A DNA stretch of 64,000 nucleotides from Clostridia bacterium. GTDB taxonomy: Bacteria > Bacillota > Clostridia > Christensenellales > CAG-138. The position numbers and the translations under genes were made by a program. The notes beneath the pieces were generated by a model. The model was not told the origin of the DNA and did no database searches. It saw only the letters and a program-made list of their open reading frames with translations. Numbering within the stretch: position 1 is the first letter of the stretch; each line of letters starts with the position of its first letter. The stretch covers positions 1 through 64,000 of the forward strand of contig JAFXSG010000027.1 in assembly GCA_017525875.1 (NCBI GenBank), in the 5' to 3' direction. Below, one piece after another: positions 39,917 through 48,599 of this stretch.

Positions 39917-42778
39917 TTATGCCATAGCAGCACGCATGATCAGGATAGCGTCGGAGGAGGTAACAACGCCGTCGCCGTCCATATCACCGTTAACAAGGCC
40001 CTGGCCGGTGATGGTGCTGATGCCCATCGCGTGACGCATTGCGAGCAGCGCGTCCGCCGCGGTGACTTCGCCGTCGAGGTCGATGTCGCCGAGGAGAGTG
40101 GGCTCGAGGCTGTTCTCGGTGTATTGAGCGGTAACAATGAGGTCAGAAGTAACGTTCGAGAAGTCGACGTCCCAGCCGATGAAGGTGTAGCCCTCGCGGC
40201 CCGGAACAGACGGTGCGGTCGCGCTGCCGCCGTAGTTGACGGTCTGAGTCTTCAGAGTAGTGCCGTCCCAATCCTTGAAGGTTACGGTGTAGGTGTTGAT
40301 GGTGTACTGAGCGATAACCGTAACGTTATTGGTGACGTTGGTGTAGCTTCCGCTCCAGCCGGTGAAGGTGTAGCCAACACGGGTCGGGTTTGCGGGAGGA
40401 GTTGCGCTGCCGCCGTAGTTGACGGTCTGAGTCTTCAGCACGGTGCCGTCCCAATCCTTGAAGGTTACGGTGTAGGTGTTGATGGTGTACTGAGCGGTGA
40501 CGATGAGGTCGCTCTGAACGTTGGTGAACGCAACGTCCCAACCGGTGAAGGTGTAACCGACGCGGGTCGGGTTGGCGGGCGCGACAGCATCCTGGCCCTG
40601 CTCAACTGTCTGGGTGGAGAGCACGGTGCCGTCCCAATCCTTGAAGACTACGGTATAGGTCGGGGTGGAGGCAACGGGGCTGGTGGTGTAGTAGTAGGTG
40701 CCGAGGGTGACCTCTCCATACATCACGATGGTGCCGCTGGTGCTCTTGCTGGTGGTGAAGTAAGTGCTGTTGGAGCTGCGGGCCAGATAGTAATAACCCT
40801 CGGAGTCGATCTGGTTGTTCAGATCGGAACCGGTCCAAAGCCATGCAAGAGAATTGCTGCCAACGATCAGGTATTCATCGGAGCCGAGGGTCAGGTACTG
40901 GCCGTTGCCGACGTTCTTGAAGACGTAACCTGCGGAAGCGGAACCGGACTCGATCTCGTAGAGAATGGTGTTGATATCAACGGAGGTCGTCAGCGTGTTG
41001 GTGCTGTCGTTGATGGAGACGGACTGAGAGGTCACGTAATGATTGTTGGAGGTGTTGTAGATCGTGTTGCCGACGGCGTAATTGCCGGCAGTGATGACGT
41101 ACCTTCCACCGACCTCAAGGGTGTCGGTCTGCTGATAGACGGTCTCGCCGCCCTCGCCGTCAAGGCGGTTATACAGGGCATACAGCGTGGCGTTGCCGGT
41201 CACGTTATAGCTTGCGCCGGGTGCGTAATAGGTGGGCTTAGTGGTGGTCTCGGAGACCTGCTGTGCGACCCAGCCGATGAAGGTCCAGCCGTCGGGATTT
41301 ACGTTGACGCTGGTGGGAAGGGTGATGGAATCACCGGAATATGCAGTCTGGCTGCCCTGAGAAGTGCCGTTTGCAACGAAGCTCACGGTGTAGCTCTGCT
41401 TTGCAGCAAAGTCGATGCGGACGGTGCAGTCGCTGGAGGGGGTCACGGTGAAGGTATTGCCGTTCTGAGAAACGGTCGCGGTGCCGCTGGTTACGGTGTA
41501 GCCGGCAGCATAGTAGCCGGTCTTCGGGGAAGCGGTGATAACGTAGCCGTTGACGGAAACAGTACCGTAGTTCGTGTTGTTGGAAGTCGCGGTAACAGTG
41601 TAGTTGGTACCGAAGAGCTCCCAGTCGCAGTTAACGGTCTGAGTGCCATCGGGATTGGAGGGGAACGTGTCTACTGCACTCATGACGATCGGCCATGCCG
41701 CGCCGGAGGAGCTGGAGTAAGCGGGATCCCAGTTGCCCCAGGTGCTCTTCATGGTCTGAATAGCGCTCTTAACGGTCGCGCCGTTCTTCATCTCGGTCCA
41801 GAAGGTCGCTTCGTACTTGTAGTCGCCGGTGAAGGAAACGCTCTGAGAGTAGCCGTAGACGCCGCCTGCGCCTGCCGCGAGAAGCGCGGTGCCGGTGGTG
41901 CCCTTACCGGCCTTCTTCATACCTTCGCAGATAGCCATCCAAACGAAGCAGTTGGAGAGGGTGCCGGAGATGTGGTTCTGGATGTAGCGGCCGTCGATCC
42001 ATGCTTCGCTGGAACCGTACGCGACTGCCCAACCGTTGTTGTAGTCGGTGGTAGTGATGCCGCTGTTGGTGGTGAGGCAGAGGTAGGAAGAAGTACCGCT
42101 CTGGGAACCGTGGCTGTCGTAAATGACGACGCCCTTACCGGTGTAAGCAGCAGCAATATTGGGACCGGTCGCGTTATGACCGCCGAGCATCGTGCAGGTA
42201 CCGCCGGTAGCAGTCGCGATGGAGCGAGCTTCGGTCATGTACTGATCGGTGAAGCTGGAGTCATAATAACCGGGAGTGGTGCAGGATTCGTTGTAGTTCG
42301 GGCCAACGAGAAGAACGTTGGGAGAACCGGCAGCGCCGCAGTTCGTGCCGCGAAGATCGGAAACAGTGGTCTTTACGACGCCTTGTTCGGGAACCACCGC
42401 GTAGATGTATTCGGATTCCTCTTTGTTATTGGGATTCGCGGTGGGGGAGTTGTGAAGACGATAGCTGTAAGCGGAATACATACCGTCCACAGTAAAGAAG
42501 AAGCCATCCTCGGTGAAATCGGAGAAGCTGTCCTTATCGACGTTTTCCTGATTCAGCGCCGCTTCATAAACGGCCTTGATGACTTCCTCACGGGTCATGT
42601 TGTTCTTCAGTGCTTCGGCTTCGGCAGCCTCGAGAGCTGCCCAGGTGGTTGCCAGCTTGTTCTGCTGTGCTGCTTCATAGGTTGCGTCGGCCACGACGTC
42701 CGCGAGGGAAGCAACGGGCACGACGGCAAGAACCATGACCAGCGCGAGAACTGCGGCGAGGAGCTTGCGGATCTTCAT
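39917..42778 (-). CDS. Secreted clan CD-like cysteine peptidase candidate with InlB-B repeats and dockerin
   Basis: A protein of 953 residues from the ATG at 42778 (GGAGG 7 bases upstream). Signal peptide (1-25), an N-terminal domain shared with its paralogue (ALNQENVDKDSFSDF), then a peptidase-like domain with His223-Gly224 in VVIYDSHGS and Cys284 in WMAICEG, the HG...C dyad order of gingipain/caspase-type clan CD peptidases. Further on lie a low-complexity beta region (about 400-700), three 61-residue InlB-B/Flg_new repeats (about 710-890) and a final dockerin-like pair (DIDLDGEVTAADAL and GDMDGDGVVTSSDAI, the second being the more complete). Likely secreted and captured by a cohesin. Tandem with 43042-45039. 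Confidence 0.75.
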   Translation of the reverse strand: MKIRKLLAAVLALVMVLAVVPVASLADVVADATYEAAQQNKLATTWAALEAAEAEALKNNMTREEVIKAVYEAALNQENVDKDSFSDFTEDGFFFTVDGMYSAYSYRLHNSPTANPNNKEESEYIYAVVPEQGVVKTTVSDLRGTNCGAAGSPNVLLVGPNYNESCTTPGYYDSSFTDQYMTEARSIATATGGTCTMLGGHNATGPNIAAAYTGKGVVIYDSHGSQSGTSSYLCLTTNSGITTTDYNNGWAVAYGSSEAWIDGRYIQNHISGTLSNCFVWMAICEGMKKAGKGTTGTALLAAGAGGVYGYSQSVSFTGDYKYEATFWTEMKNGATVKSAIQTMKSTWGNWDPAYSSSSGAAWPIVMSAVDTFPSNPDGTQTVNCDWELFGTNYTVTATSNNTNYGTVSVNGYVITASPKTGYYAAGYTVTSGTATVSQNGNTFTVTPSSDCTVRIDFAAKQSYTVSFVANGTSQGSQTAYSGDSITLPTSVNVNPDGWTFIGWVAQQVSETTTKPTYYAPGASYNVTGNATLYALYNRLDGEGGETVYQQTDTLEVGGRYVITAGNYAVGNTIYNTSNNHYVTSQSVSINDSTNTLTTSVDINTILYEIESGSASAGYVFKNVGNGQYLTLGSDEYLIVGSNSLAWLWTGSDLNNQIDSEGYYYLARSSNSTYFTTSKSTSGTIVMYGEVTLGTYYYTTSPVASTPTYTVVFKDWDGTVLSTQTVEQGQDAVAPANPTRVGYTFTGWDVAFTNVQSDLIVTAQYTINTYTVTFKDWDGTVLKTQTVNYGGSATPPANPTRVGYTFTGWSGSYTNVTNNVTVIAQYTINTYTVTFKDWDGTTLKTQTVNYGGSATAPSVPGREGYTFIGWDVDFSNVTSDLIVTAQYTENSLEPTLLGDIDLDGEVTAADALLAMRHAMGISTITGQGLVNGDMDGDGVVTSSDAILIMRAAMA
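40110..40658 (-). repeat. Three tandem 183-bp repeats in the peptidase gene
   Basis: A 61-codon unit (TYTVTFKDWDGTVLKTQTV ... GYTFTGW ... QYTI) occurs three times at exactly 183-base period (for example CCGTCCCAATCCTTGAAG at 40264, 40447 and 40630 on the plus strand). The nearly identical DNA suggests recent expansion or ongoing recombination. Confidence 0.8.
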
Positions 42779-42892
42779 TTTCTGTCCTCCATAAGATTTT
42801 TTGTCCCGAAGTTCGGGAGGGTAAAGATTTGGATCTCCACACAAAACAGATATGATCGGAATTGTATAGAATATCCTTTATACCACTGTCCT

Positions 42893-42921
42893 ATTCTACC
42901 AAAATATCCAATTGTTGTCAA
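42893..42921 (-). promoter_or_regulatory. Promoter of the 953-residue dockerin protein
   Basis: On the minus strand consensus TTGACA (42921-42916), 17-base spacer, TAGAAT (42898-42893). Confidence 0.75.
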
Positions 42922-42992
42922 TACAATTTTCGTACAAATTTACTTATTCCGGAAAAGATTTTCAACGAAGATATTGCTGCCGGAACGATATG

Positions 42993-43022
42993 AAAAAGCG
43001 CTCCCGGCCGGGAGCGCTTTTT
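42993..43022 (-). terminator. Terminator of the upstream paralogue
   Basis: AAAAAGCGCTCCCGG and CCGGGAGCGCTTTTT form a perfect 15-base inverted repeat downstream of the 43042 gene, so each peptidase gene has its own transcript. Confidence 0.8.
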
Positions 43023-43041
43023 GTGATCTGAATACTAAGGC

Positions 43042-45039
43042 TCAATCGCCCATAGCATCACGCATGATCATGAGAGCTTCGGAAGCGGTCACAACGCCGT
43101 CGCCATCAAGGTCGGCTGCTGCGATCTGCTCATCGGTGCCGTCCACAATGCCCATAGCGATACGCAGTGCGATCAGCGCGTCAGAAACGGTCACGATGCC
43201 GTCACCGTCAACATCGCCGGGGATGACCTCGATGGGGGTCTCGCCGGGATCACCGGAGTAAGCAACGTTGTCGATCTTGACGCAGTCGCTGCCGTTGTTG
43301 ACACTGTAGTCCTTGGTGAACTCCCAAACGAAGGTGTAGCTGCCTGCAGCGTTAGCGGTGTAGGTGTAGGTCAGCCAGCTGCTGTTGTTGGTACCGGACA
43401 GATGCTGTACCTGACTGCCGTTGACGCTGAAGTTGTACCAGTCGTAGTTGTTCTCGGAGCTGTAGGTGTACTCGAAGGTCAGGGTCTCGCCCGCAGCCAT
43501 CTGAATGGTGGTGGTGAGGGTGGAGGAGGAGCTGCTGTAGCCGGCGTTGCCGCTCTTTGCAAGATACCTGTTGCCCTCGGTAACGGCAACGAACGGATAC
43601 TGCTCGCTGGTGCCGAAGGAAAGGGTGCCGCCCTCAACGTTCAGAGCATCACGGAGAGTGGTGTCCTCGTTGACGGTAACAGCAACGGTCGCATAACCGA
43701 AATCGTCGCCGTTGACGATAACTTCGCAGGTAACGGTGGTGGTGCCAACGCCAACACCGGTGATGGTAGCGCTGCGGTTGCTGCCGGTAACGGTCGCAAT
43801 GCCTTCATTGGCGCTGGTCCAAACAAGCTCGTACTGGTTGGCGTTCTCGGGAACGCGGGCAAAGCTGACGCTCGCGCTGCGGCCGATGTACATTTCGACT
43901 GCATCGGTGCTGAGGGAGAAGTCAACAAGCTCAACGGGCTCGGGATCGCCGTAGAGCAGCCAGTCGCAGTTGACGACCTGTGCTGCGTCGGGGTTGGTCG
44001 GGAAGGGGTCGACGTCGCTCATCGCGATCGGGTATGCATCGCCGTAGGGATCGGGGATACCATACCTGGAGACCATTGCATTGTAAGCCTCGTTGAAGGG
44101 CTCGCCGTCCTTCATATGGTTCCAGAACTCGGCCTCGTACTCATAGTCGCCGCGGAAGGTGACACTCTGGGAATAACCGTAGACAACACCTGCGCCCGCA
44201 CGGAGAAGTGCGTAACCGGTGGTGCCCTGGCCGGAGCGCTTCATGCCTTCGCAGATAGCCATCCAAACGCAGGGATTGCTGAGGGGCTCAGTGACGTGGT
44301 TCTCGATGTAGCGGCCGTCGATGTACGCTGCGCTGCCGGAGCTGACTGCCCAGCCGTTGCTGTAGTCGGTCTGGGTGATACCGCTGTTGGTGGTCAGGCA
44401 GAGGTAGGAGGAGGTACCGCTTGCGGTGCCGTGGCTGTCATAGATGACGACGCCCTTGTCGGGATAAGCCGCCGCGATAGCGGGACCGGTCGCGTTCTGG
44501 TTGATCAGCTGAGTGCAGACGCCGCCGGTCGCAGCTGCGATCGAGTTGGACTCATTGACGTACTGATCGGTGAAGCTGCTGTCGGAGCTGTAGTAGGGGC
44601 CTACGAGCAGGACGTTTGCGGAACCTGCGTGACGGGGGGTCTCGCCGTTGGAGAAATCCTTAACGGTGGGGCCTTCGATCGTGACGAACTCGCCGGTGGT
44701 CTTCAGCTCATTGCGGAGGCGGTAGTTGTAAGAGCAGTACATACCGCTGACGGTGAAGAAGAAGCCATCCTTGGTGAAATCGGAGAAGCTGTCCTTATCG
44801 ACGTTCTCCATGTTCAGCGCTGCGCTGTAAACAGCGTCGATGACTTCGCTGCGGGACATGCCGGAAGCGATCGCTTCGGCTTCGGCTGCGTCGAGCACAG
44901 CCCAGGTGTTGTTGAGCTTGCTCATTGCTGCGGCTTCGCTCATGACGTTCTCGACGCCGACTGCGAGAGAGGCGACGGGAACCATTGCGACGACCATCAC
45001 AAGGGCAATAGCTGCTGCGAGGAGTTTGCGGATCTTCAT
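43042..45039 (-). CDS. Secreted clan CD-like cysteine peptidase candidate with dockerin, paralogue
   Basis: A protein of 665 residues with signal peptide (about 1-26) and the same N-terminal domain and dyad as its neighbour: His203-Gly204 in VVIYDSHGT and Cys263 in WMAICEG. Middle part contains a BIG2-like domain (ATITGVGVGTTTVTCEV, about 430) and a carbohydrate-module-like region (YTFVWEFTKDYSVNNG, about 590). The C-terminal dockerin is complete, GDVDGDGIVTVSDAL and ADLDGDGVVTASEAL. Both calcium loops keep the D-x-D-x-D-G pattern. GGAGG ribosome site, own promoter. Identity to 39917-42778 is high around the dyad; the two arose by duplication. Confidence 0.8.
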   Translation of the reverse strand: MKIRKLLAAAIALVMVVAMVPVASLAVGVENVMSEAAAMSKLNNTWAVLDAAEAEAIASGMSRSEVIDAVYSAALNMENVDKDSFSDFTKDGFFFTVSGMYCSYNYRLRNELKTTGEFVTIEGPTVKDFSNGETPRHAGSANVLLVGPYYSSDSSFTDQYVNESNSIAAATGGVCTQLINQNATGPAIAAAYPDKGVVIYDSHGTASGTSSYLCLTTNSGITQTDYSNGWAVSSGSAAYIDGRYIENHVTEPLSNPCVWMAICEGMKRSGQGTTGYALLRAGAGVVYGYSQSVTFRGDYEYEAEFWNHMKDGEPFNEAYNAMVSRYGIPDPYGDAYPIAMSDVDPFPTNPDAAQVVNCDWLLYGDPEPVELVDFSLSTDAVEMYIGRSASVSFARVPENANQYELVWTSANEGIATVTGSNRSATITGVGVGTTTVTCEVIVNGDDFGYATVAVTVNEDTTLRDALNVEGGTLSFGTSEQYPFVAVTEGNRYLAKSGNAGYSSSSSTLTTTIQMAAGETLTFEYTYSSENNYDWYNFSVNGSQVQHLSGTNNSSWLTYTYTANAAGSYTFVWEFTKDYSVNNGSDCVKIDNVAYSGDPGETPIEVIPGDVDGDGIVTVSDALIALRIAMGIVDGTDEQIAAADLDGDGVVTASEALMIMRDAMGD

Positions 45040-45139
45040 ATGGTATCCTCCATCTATAAATTTTTACCCCCTGAAGGGGTAGTTTGGCTTTAACATACGA
45101 CGCTTAATGGAGCATCGTTTTCAAACCATTCCAAATTAT

Positions 45140-45169
45140 ATTTTAGCATTTTAGTATAATCATTGTCAA
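45140..45169 (-). promoter_or_regulatory. Promoter of the 665-residue dockerin protein
   Basis: On the minus strand consensus TTGACA (45169-45164), 18-base spacer, TAAAAT (45145-45140) with an extended TGC. A hairpin CCCC/GGGG lies downstream in the leader near 45063-45080. Confidence 0.65.
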
Positions 45170-45244
45170 TACTGTTTGCGAGAAAAAATACAAATTACGA
45201 AAAGTCGATCATAAAAGCTGCAGCAAAAAAGCAGGCTGTCTATG

Positions 45245-45273
45245 TTGCCAAACTTAAAAGAATGGGATATAAT
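45245..45273 (+). promoter_or_regulatory. Promoter of the glycosyltransferase gene
   Basis: TTGCCA (45245-45250), 17-base spacer, consensus TATAAT (45268-45273). The gene therefore starts after this point, not at an upstream in-frame ATG. Confidence 0.75.
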
Positions 45274-45345
45274 AATAATGGTTCGCGGGGATACTGCCGA
45301 ATGCTGCGGAGCGTGTCCGCACGGTGCAGCCTCGCGCATGCTTAT

Positions 45346-46431
45346 ATGAAGTTTTTATTGATCACAAACCATTCATACATGTTCTGGCAGTTCCGCAGGG
45401 AGCTCGTTTCGGCACTTCTTGAAAGAGGAGAGGTCGTATTGAGCATGCCTTTCGTAGGCCACGAGGACGACCTCAAAGCCATGGGCTGCCGCTGCATCAA
45501 CACAACGGTCGATCGCCGCGGAGTGAATCCCGCTGCCGACAGTGAACTGATCAAGACTTACCGCAAGCTGCTTGAGAAAGAAAAGCCGGATATGGTGCTG
45601 ACGTATTCGATCAAACCGAACATATACGCCGGCCGTCTCTGCTCAAAGATGAACATTCCTTACGGTGTAAACGTTCAGGGCCTTGGAACGGCATTTCAGA
45701 AGGAGCCGATCGCTTCCATAGTCACGCTGCTGTACAGGCGGTCAATGAGAAAGGCCAAAGCCGTTTTCTTCGAGAATGAGAGCAATGCGAATGAATTCGT
45801 TCGCCGCAGGATCGTGACACGCGACCGGATGACCGTGCTCAAAGGCGCGGGAGTTAATCTCGACGTTTACACACAGCAGCCGTACCCTTCCGAAAAGGAA
45901 AGCATTCGGTTCCTGTACGTGGGAAGGATCATGCGCGAAAAAGGCATGGACGAGCTGCTTTACGCTGCGGAAACGATCAAAAAGAAATACGGGAACAAGG
46001 TGCAATTCGATTTTGTCGGCTTTTTTGAGGATGACTATAAGCCCAGAATGGAACAGCTTCAAAGCGAAGGCATATTGACCCTGCACGGCTTCACAAAGGA
46101 CCCGAGGCCTTATTATGCACAGTCGCACTGCGTCGTGCTCCCGAGCTATCATGAGGGCATGAGCAACGTCCTGCTCGAAGCCGCGGCTACCGGCCGCGCG
46201 CTCATCGCATCGGATATCCCGGGATGCCGTGAAGCTGTAGACGAAGGCATAAACGGTTTCCTCTGCAAAAAGATGGATCGCGAGAGCCTTGTTTCCTGCA
46301 TGGAAAGGTTTATCGCACTGCCTGCGGACGAACGCGAAAGAATGGGCGCCGCCGGCAGAGCCAAGATGGAACGTGAGTTCGATAAAAAGAGCGTGGTTGC
46401 AAGCACTTTGGCTGCGCTCGGTCTTCTTTGA
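45346..46431 (+). CDS. GT4-family glycosyltransferase
   Basis: A protein of 361 residues. N-terminal MKFLLITNHSYMFWQFRREL is the GT-B fold start, and the C-terminal nucleotide-sugar site contains GLGTAFQKE (about 110), FLYVGRIMREKGMDELL, and the EX7E motif in PSYHEGMSNVLLEAAATG. It likely transfers a sugar to a lipid or polysaccharide at the cytoplasmic face of the membrane. No ribosome site is clear. The neighbouring genes do not show a polysaccharide locus. Confidence 0.85.
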   Translation: MKFLLITNHSYMFWQFRRELVSALLERGEVVLSMPFVGHEDDLKAMGCRCINTTVDRRGVNPAADSELIKTYRKLLEKEKPDMVLTYSIKPNIYAGRLCSKMNIPYGVNVQGLGTAFQKEPIASIVTLLYRRSMRKAKAVFFENESNANEFVRRRIVTRDRMTVLKGAGVNLDVYTQQPYPSEKESIRFLYVGRIMREKGMDELLYAAETIKKKYGNKVQFDFVGFFEDDYKPRMEQLQSEGILTLHGFTKDPRPYYAQSHCVVLPSYHEGMSNVLLEAAATGRALIASDIPGCREAVDEGINGFLCKKMDRESLVSCMERFIALPADERERMGAAGRAKMEREFDKKSVVASTLAALGLL

Positions 46432-46452
46432 TCTGAAGCTTAACACAAACGC

Positions 46453-46478
46453 AAATACCGGCTGAGCCCGGTATTTTT
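46453..46478 (+). terminator. Terminator after the glycosyltransferase gene
   Basis: AAATACCGG and CCGGTATTT pair around CTGAGC, followed by T residues. Confidence 0.8.
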
Positions 46479-46487
46479 ATTCAGGGC

Positions 46488-47255
46488 ATGAAAGGCTTTA
46501 CGGAGTATAAAAACTACATATTCGATCTTTACGGCACGCTCATCGATATCCATACCGATGAACAGAGGCCGGGCCTGTGGAGAAAGCTCGCGGAGCTTTA
46601 CCGCCTGACCGGAGCGCATTATACGGCACGCTCGCTGCAGCAGAACTACCTGCGGATATGCGCTGAGGATGAGCTCGCACTGAAGCACAGGACCGGCGCC
46701 GAATATCCCGAAATAAAGCTCGAACCGGTTTTTATCCGTCTTCGCGATGAAGCGGGCGGACGGAGCGGCGGAAACGACGAAGCATGGACCAACGCCGCCG
46801 CAAATGCGTTCCGGCTGTTTTCGAGGGACAGGCTCAGTCTGTATGAGAACACGCTCTCAACGCTCGAGACCCTGCGCAGCGAAGGGAAAAGGCTGTTCCT
46901 TCTCTCGAATGCGCAGGCGGTCTTCACGCGAACGGAGCTGGCGCTTACGGGTCTTTCCGAAAGCTTTGACGATATCTTTCTTTCGTCCGATCACGGCATA
47001 AAAAAGCCGGAGAAGGCTTTCTTGATGAAACTTTTGCGGACGCATCAGCTCGATCCTTCCGAGACCGTGATGATCGGCAACGATGCAGCGAGCGATATGG
47101 GCGTCGCCGACGCTTGCGGGATAGACGGGATATTGCTCAATACGTATCACGAGGATGAGGCGAAGATAGCAAAACGGATGGATGAGTGCGGGATCAGGAA
47201 CCCGGAGCGCATCCGCGTCATATGGTCCGGAGACGTCGCAGAACTGCTTGACTGA
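46488..47255 (+). CDS. HAD-superfamily hydrolase
   Basis: A protein of 255 residues. Motif I IFDLYGTLID has the nucleophile Asp13 but Tyr replaces the second Asp; motif II LLSNAQ (about 140); motif III KKPEKAF (about 170); motif IV GNDAASDMGVAD (about 195). DxYGT is typical of haloacid-dehalogenase-like members and some phosphatases, so the substrate class is open. The ribosome site is weak. It is followed by a terminator. Confidence 0.8.
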   Translation: MKGFTEYKNYIFDLYGTLIDIHTDEQRPGLWRKLAELYRLTGAHYTARSLQQNYLRICAEDELALKHRTGAEYPEIKLEPVFIRLRDEAGGRSGGNDEAWTNAAANAFRLFSRDRLSLYENTLSTLETLRSEGKRLFLLSNAQAVFTRTELALTGLSESFDDIFLSSDHGIKKPEKAFLMKLLRTHQLDPSETVMIGNDAASDMGVADACGIDGILLNTYHEDEAKIAKRMDECGIRNPERIRVIWSGDVAELLD

Positions 47256-47270
47256 CAAGCGCAACAGAAA

Positions 47271-47296
47271 AAGAGCTGCCTTTCGGGGCGGCTCTT
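47271..47296 (+). terminator. Terminator after the HAD gene
   Basis: AAGAGC-T-GCC and GGC-G-GCTCTT pair around TTTCGG; convergent with the next gene, with modest T content. Confidence 0.6.
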
Positions 47297-47309
47297 ATGT
47301 TTGATCATA

Positions 47310-47822
47310 CTATGCTTCTGCTTCCTTTTTTTGTTCGCGCTTGTCGGCGACAAGGTCCAGTATGATCATAACGAGGCAGCCAAGCCTGATCATAAAACCG
47401 ATGACCTCGGGCACGATGCCGAAGACGGTGTTCATCTTAAGCGGCAGCAGGCGAATGATAAGGTCGGCAAAGACCAGTACGGCGAAGACTATCCTCGAAA
47501 TGACAGCGCGCTTGTGGTCGCCGCGGAGCAGCGGTTTTGCGACAAGGCCGAATACAAGCGCGAAGCCGAGCGCTGTGAAGCAAAGCGCCACTTCGCTGAG
47601 GGCTAACCGATACAGTGCGGAAAGGCCAAGCGTTTCGAGCTTCGGCAGAGTGCATATCCCGACGTTGAACAGGACCGAAAAGAGGTTTTGTCTGGTGACA
47701 AGGGAGTGGTAGCCGGAGACCATGAACATATAGACAGCGGGCAGGATCGCCGCGATCTGGAGAATACGAACGCTGAGCTCTGCGCCGGTAAGCTTGCGGA
47801 TGGGGTTGATGCCGAATTTCAT
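47310..47822 (-). CDS. Unknown multi-pass membrane protein
   Basis: A protein of 170 residues with four or five predicted membrane helices (about 19-38, 75-98, 108-130, 138-160) and a charged tail ending KREQKKEAEA. No recognised family. It overlaps the upstream gene by four bases (ATGA), and GGAGG precedes its ATG. Confidence 0.6.
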   Translation of the reverse strand: MKFGINPIRKLTGAELSVRILQIAAILPAVYMFMVSGYHSLVTRQNLFSVLFNVGICTLPKLETLGLSALYRLALSEVALCFTALGFALVFGLVAKPLLRGDHKRAVISRIVFAVLVFADLIIRLLPLKMNTVFGIVPEVIGFMIRLGCLVMIILDLVADKREQKKEAEA

Positions 47823-48457
47823 TTCTTTACCTCCTCAAGCGTGCTGGAGAGATAGCGGCTTTCAAAGTCGTCCGACAAAGCGTTGCTGTCGCGAACGCTG
47901 TAAACGATCTCTCCGCTGACAGGATCGATAAACGTTACCAGAGCGCTCTCTCCGTCTGCCACAAGATGTTCACTGGTGATGCTGTACAGCTTGGCAAGTG
48001 AGTTGGTATCCGGGAAGCTGGAGGGCATCAGATACCCGCGAAGACAGACCAGTTCGCCTGAAGCGCACCTTCCGCGCAGGATCGTATCCCTTGCAACGAT
48101 CTTCTTCTCGAACGTAGTCATATCCACGCGGACGAGATTGCTTGTCATTATGCCAAGCTCCGAGTTCGCATACTCATTAATGTAAATATAGTTGCCTTCG
48201 ACCGCAGCGCCCCAATCGAAGCCGTAAGTGCCCTTGAGCTTCAGTACGCCTGTGACCTGATCTCCCTGATAAATACCGTTCGGATCCATGGTGGAATAAC
48301 GAACGGCAAGCCGGTCAGTCCCTTCGATAGGATGAAAATCATTGATGGCAGTAGGGTCGGAGATCCTTGTCAGTCTGATCGTAAAGAAAAACGAGATCGC
48401 TGAAAAAATTATAGCGATAAGTACGACGGCGTTGACCGAAAACTTTGTTTCTCTCAT
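47819..48457 (-). CDS. Unknown single-pass membrane protein, partner of the membrane protein at 47310
   Basis: A protein of 212 residues from the ATG at 48457 (AAGGAAGG site 8 bases upstream); a GTG three codons earlier is possible. One N-terminal helix (about 8-28), then an extracellular beta-propeller-like part with DRLAVRYSTMDPNGIYQGDQ and DPVSGEIVYSVRDSN. I do not recognise the family. An apparent -10 TATAAT lies upstream near 48500. Confidence 0.55.
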   Translation of the reverse strand: MRETKFSVNAVVLIAIIFSAISFFFTIRLTRISDPTAINDFHPIEGTDRLAVRYSTMDPNGIYQGDQVTGVLKLKGTYGFDWGAAVEGNYIYINEYANSELGIMTSNLVRVDMTTFEKKIVARDTILRGRCASGELVCLRGYLMPSSFPDTNSLAKLYSITSEHLVADGESALVTFIDPVSGEIVYSVRDSNALSDDFESRYLSSTLEEVKK

Positions 48458-48599
48458 AGCATGCACCTTCCTTTCGATACGCTGCGTTGTTGTAGTGCAT
48501 TATAACACAGCTGCAGCAGAGAATAAAGCGAAAACACTGCATTAACAACAAAAAAACACAACCGCGACACAATCGGTATCGGCCGGCAGCCTCAGCAGA

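Noticed and set aside
40031..43261. Open frame of 1076 codons on the plus strand opposite the dockerin protein
   Set aside because: It is a shadow of the real gene: no ribosome site, no recognised domain, and the opposite strand has signal peptide, catalytic pattern and dockerin.
45163..45345. N-terminal extension of the glycosyltransferase
   Set aside because: A consensus promoter (45245-45273) lies inside it, and the GT-B fold starts at the ATG at 45346.
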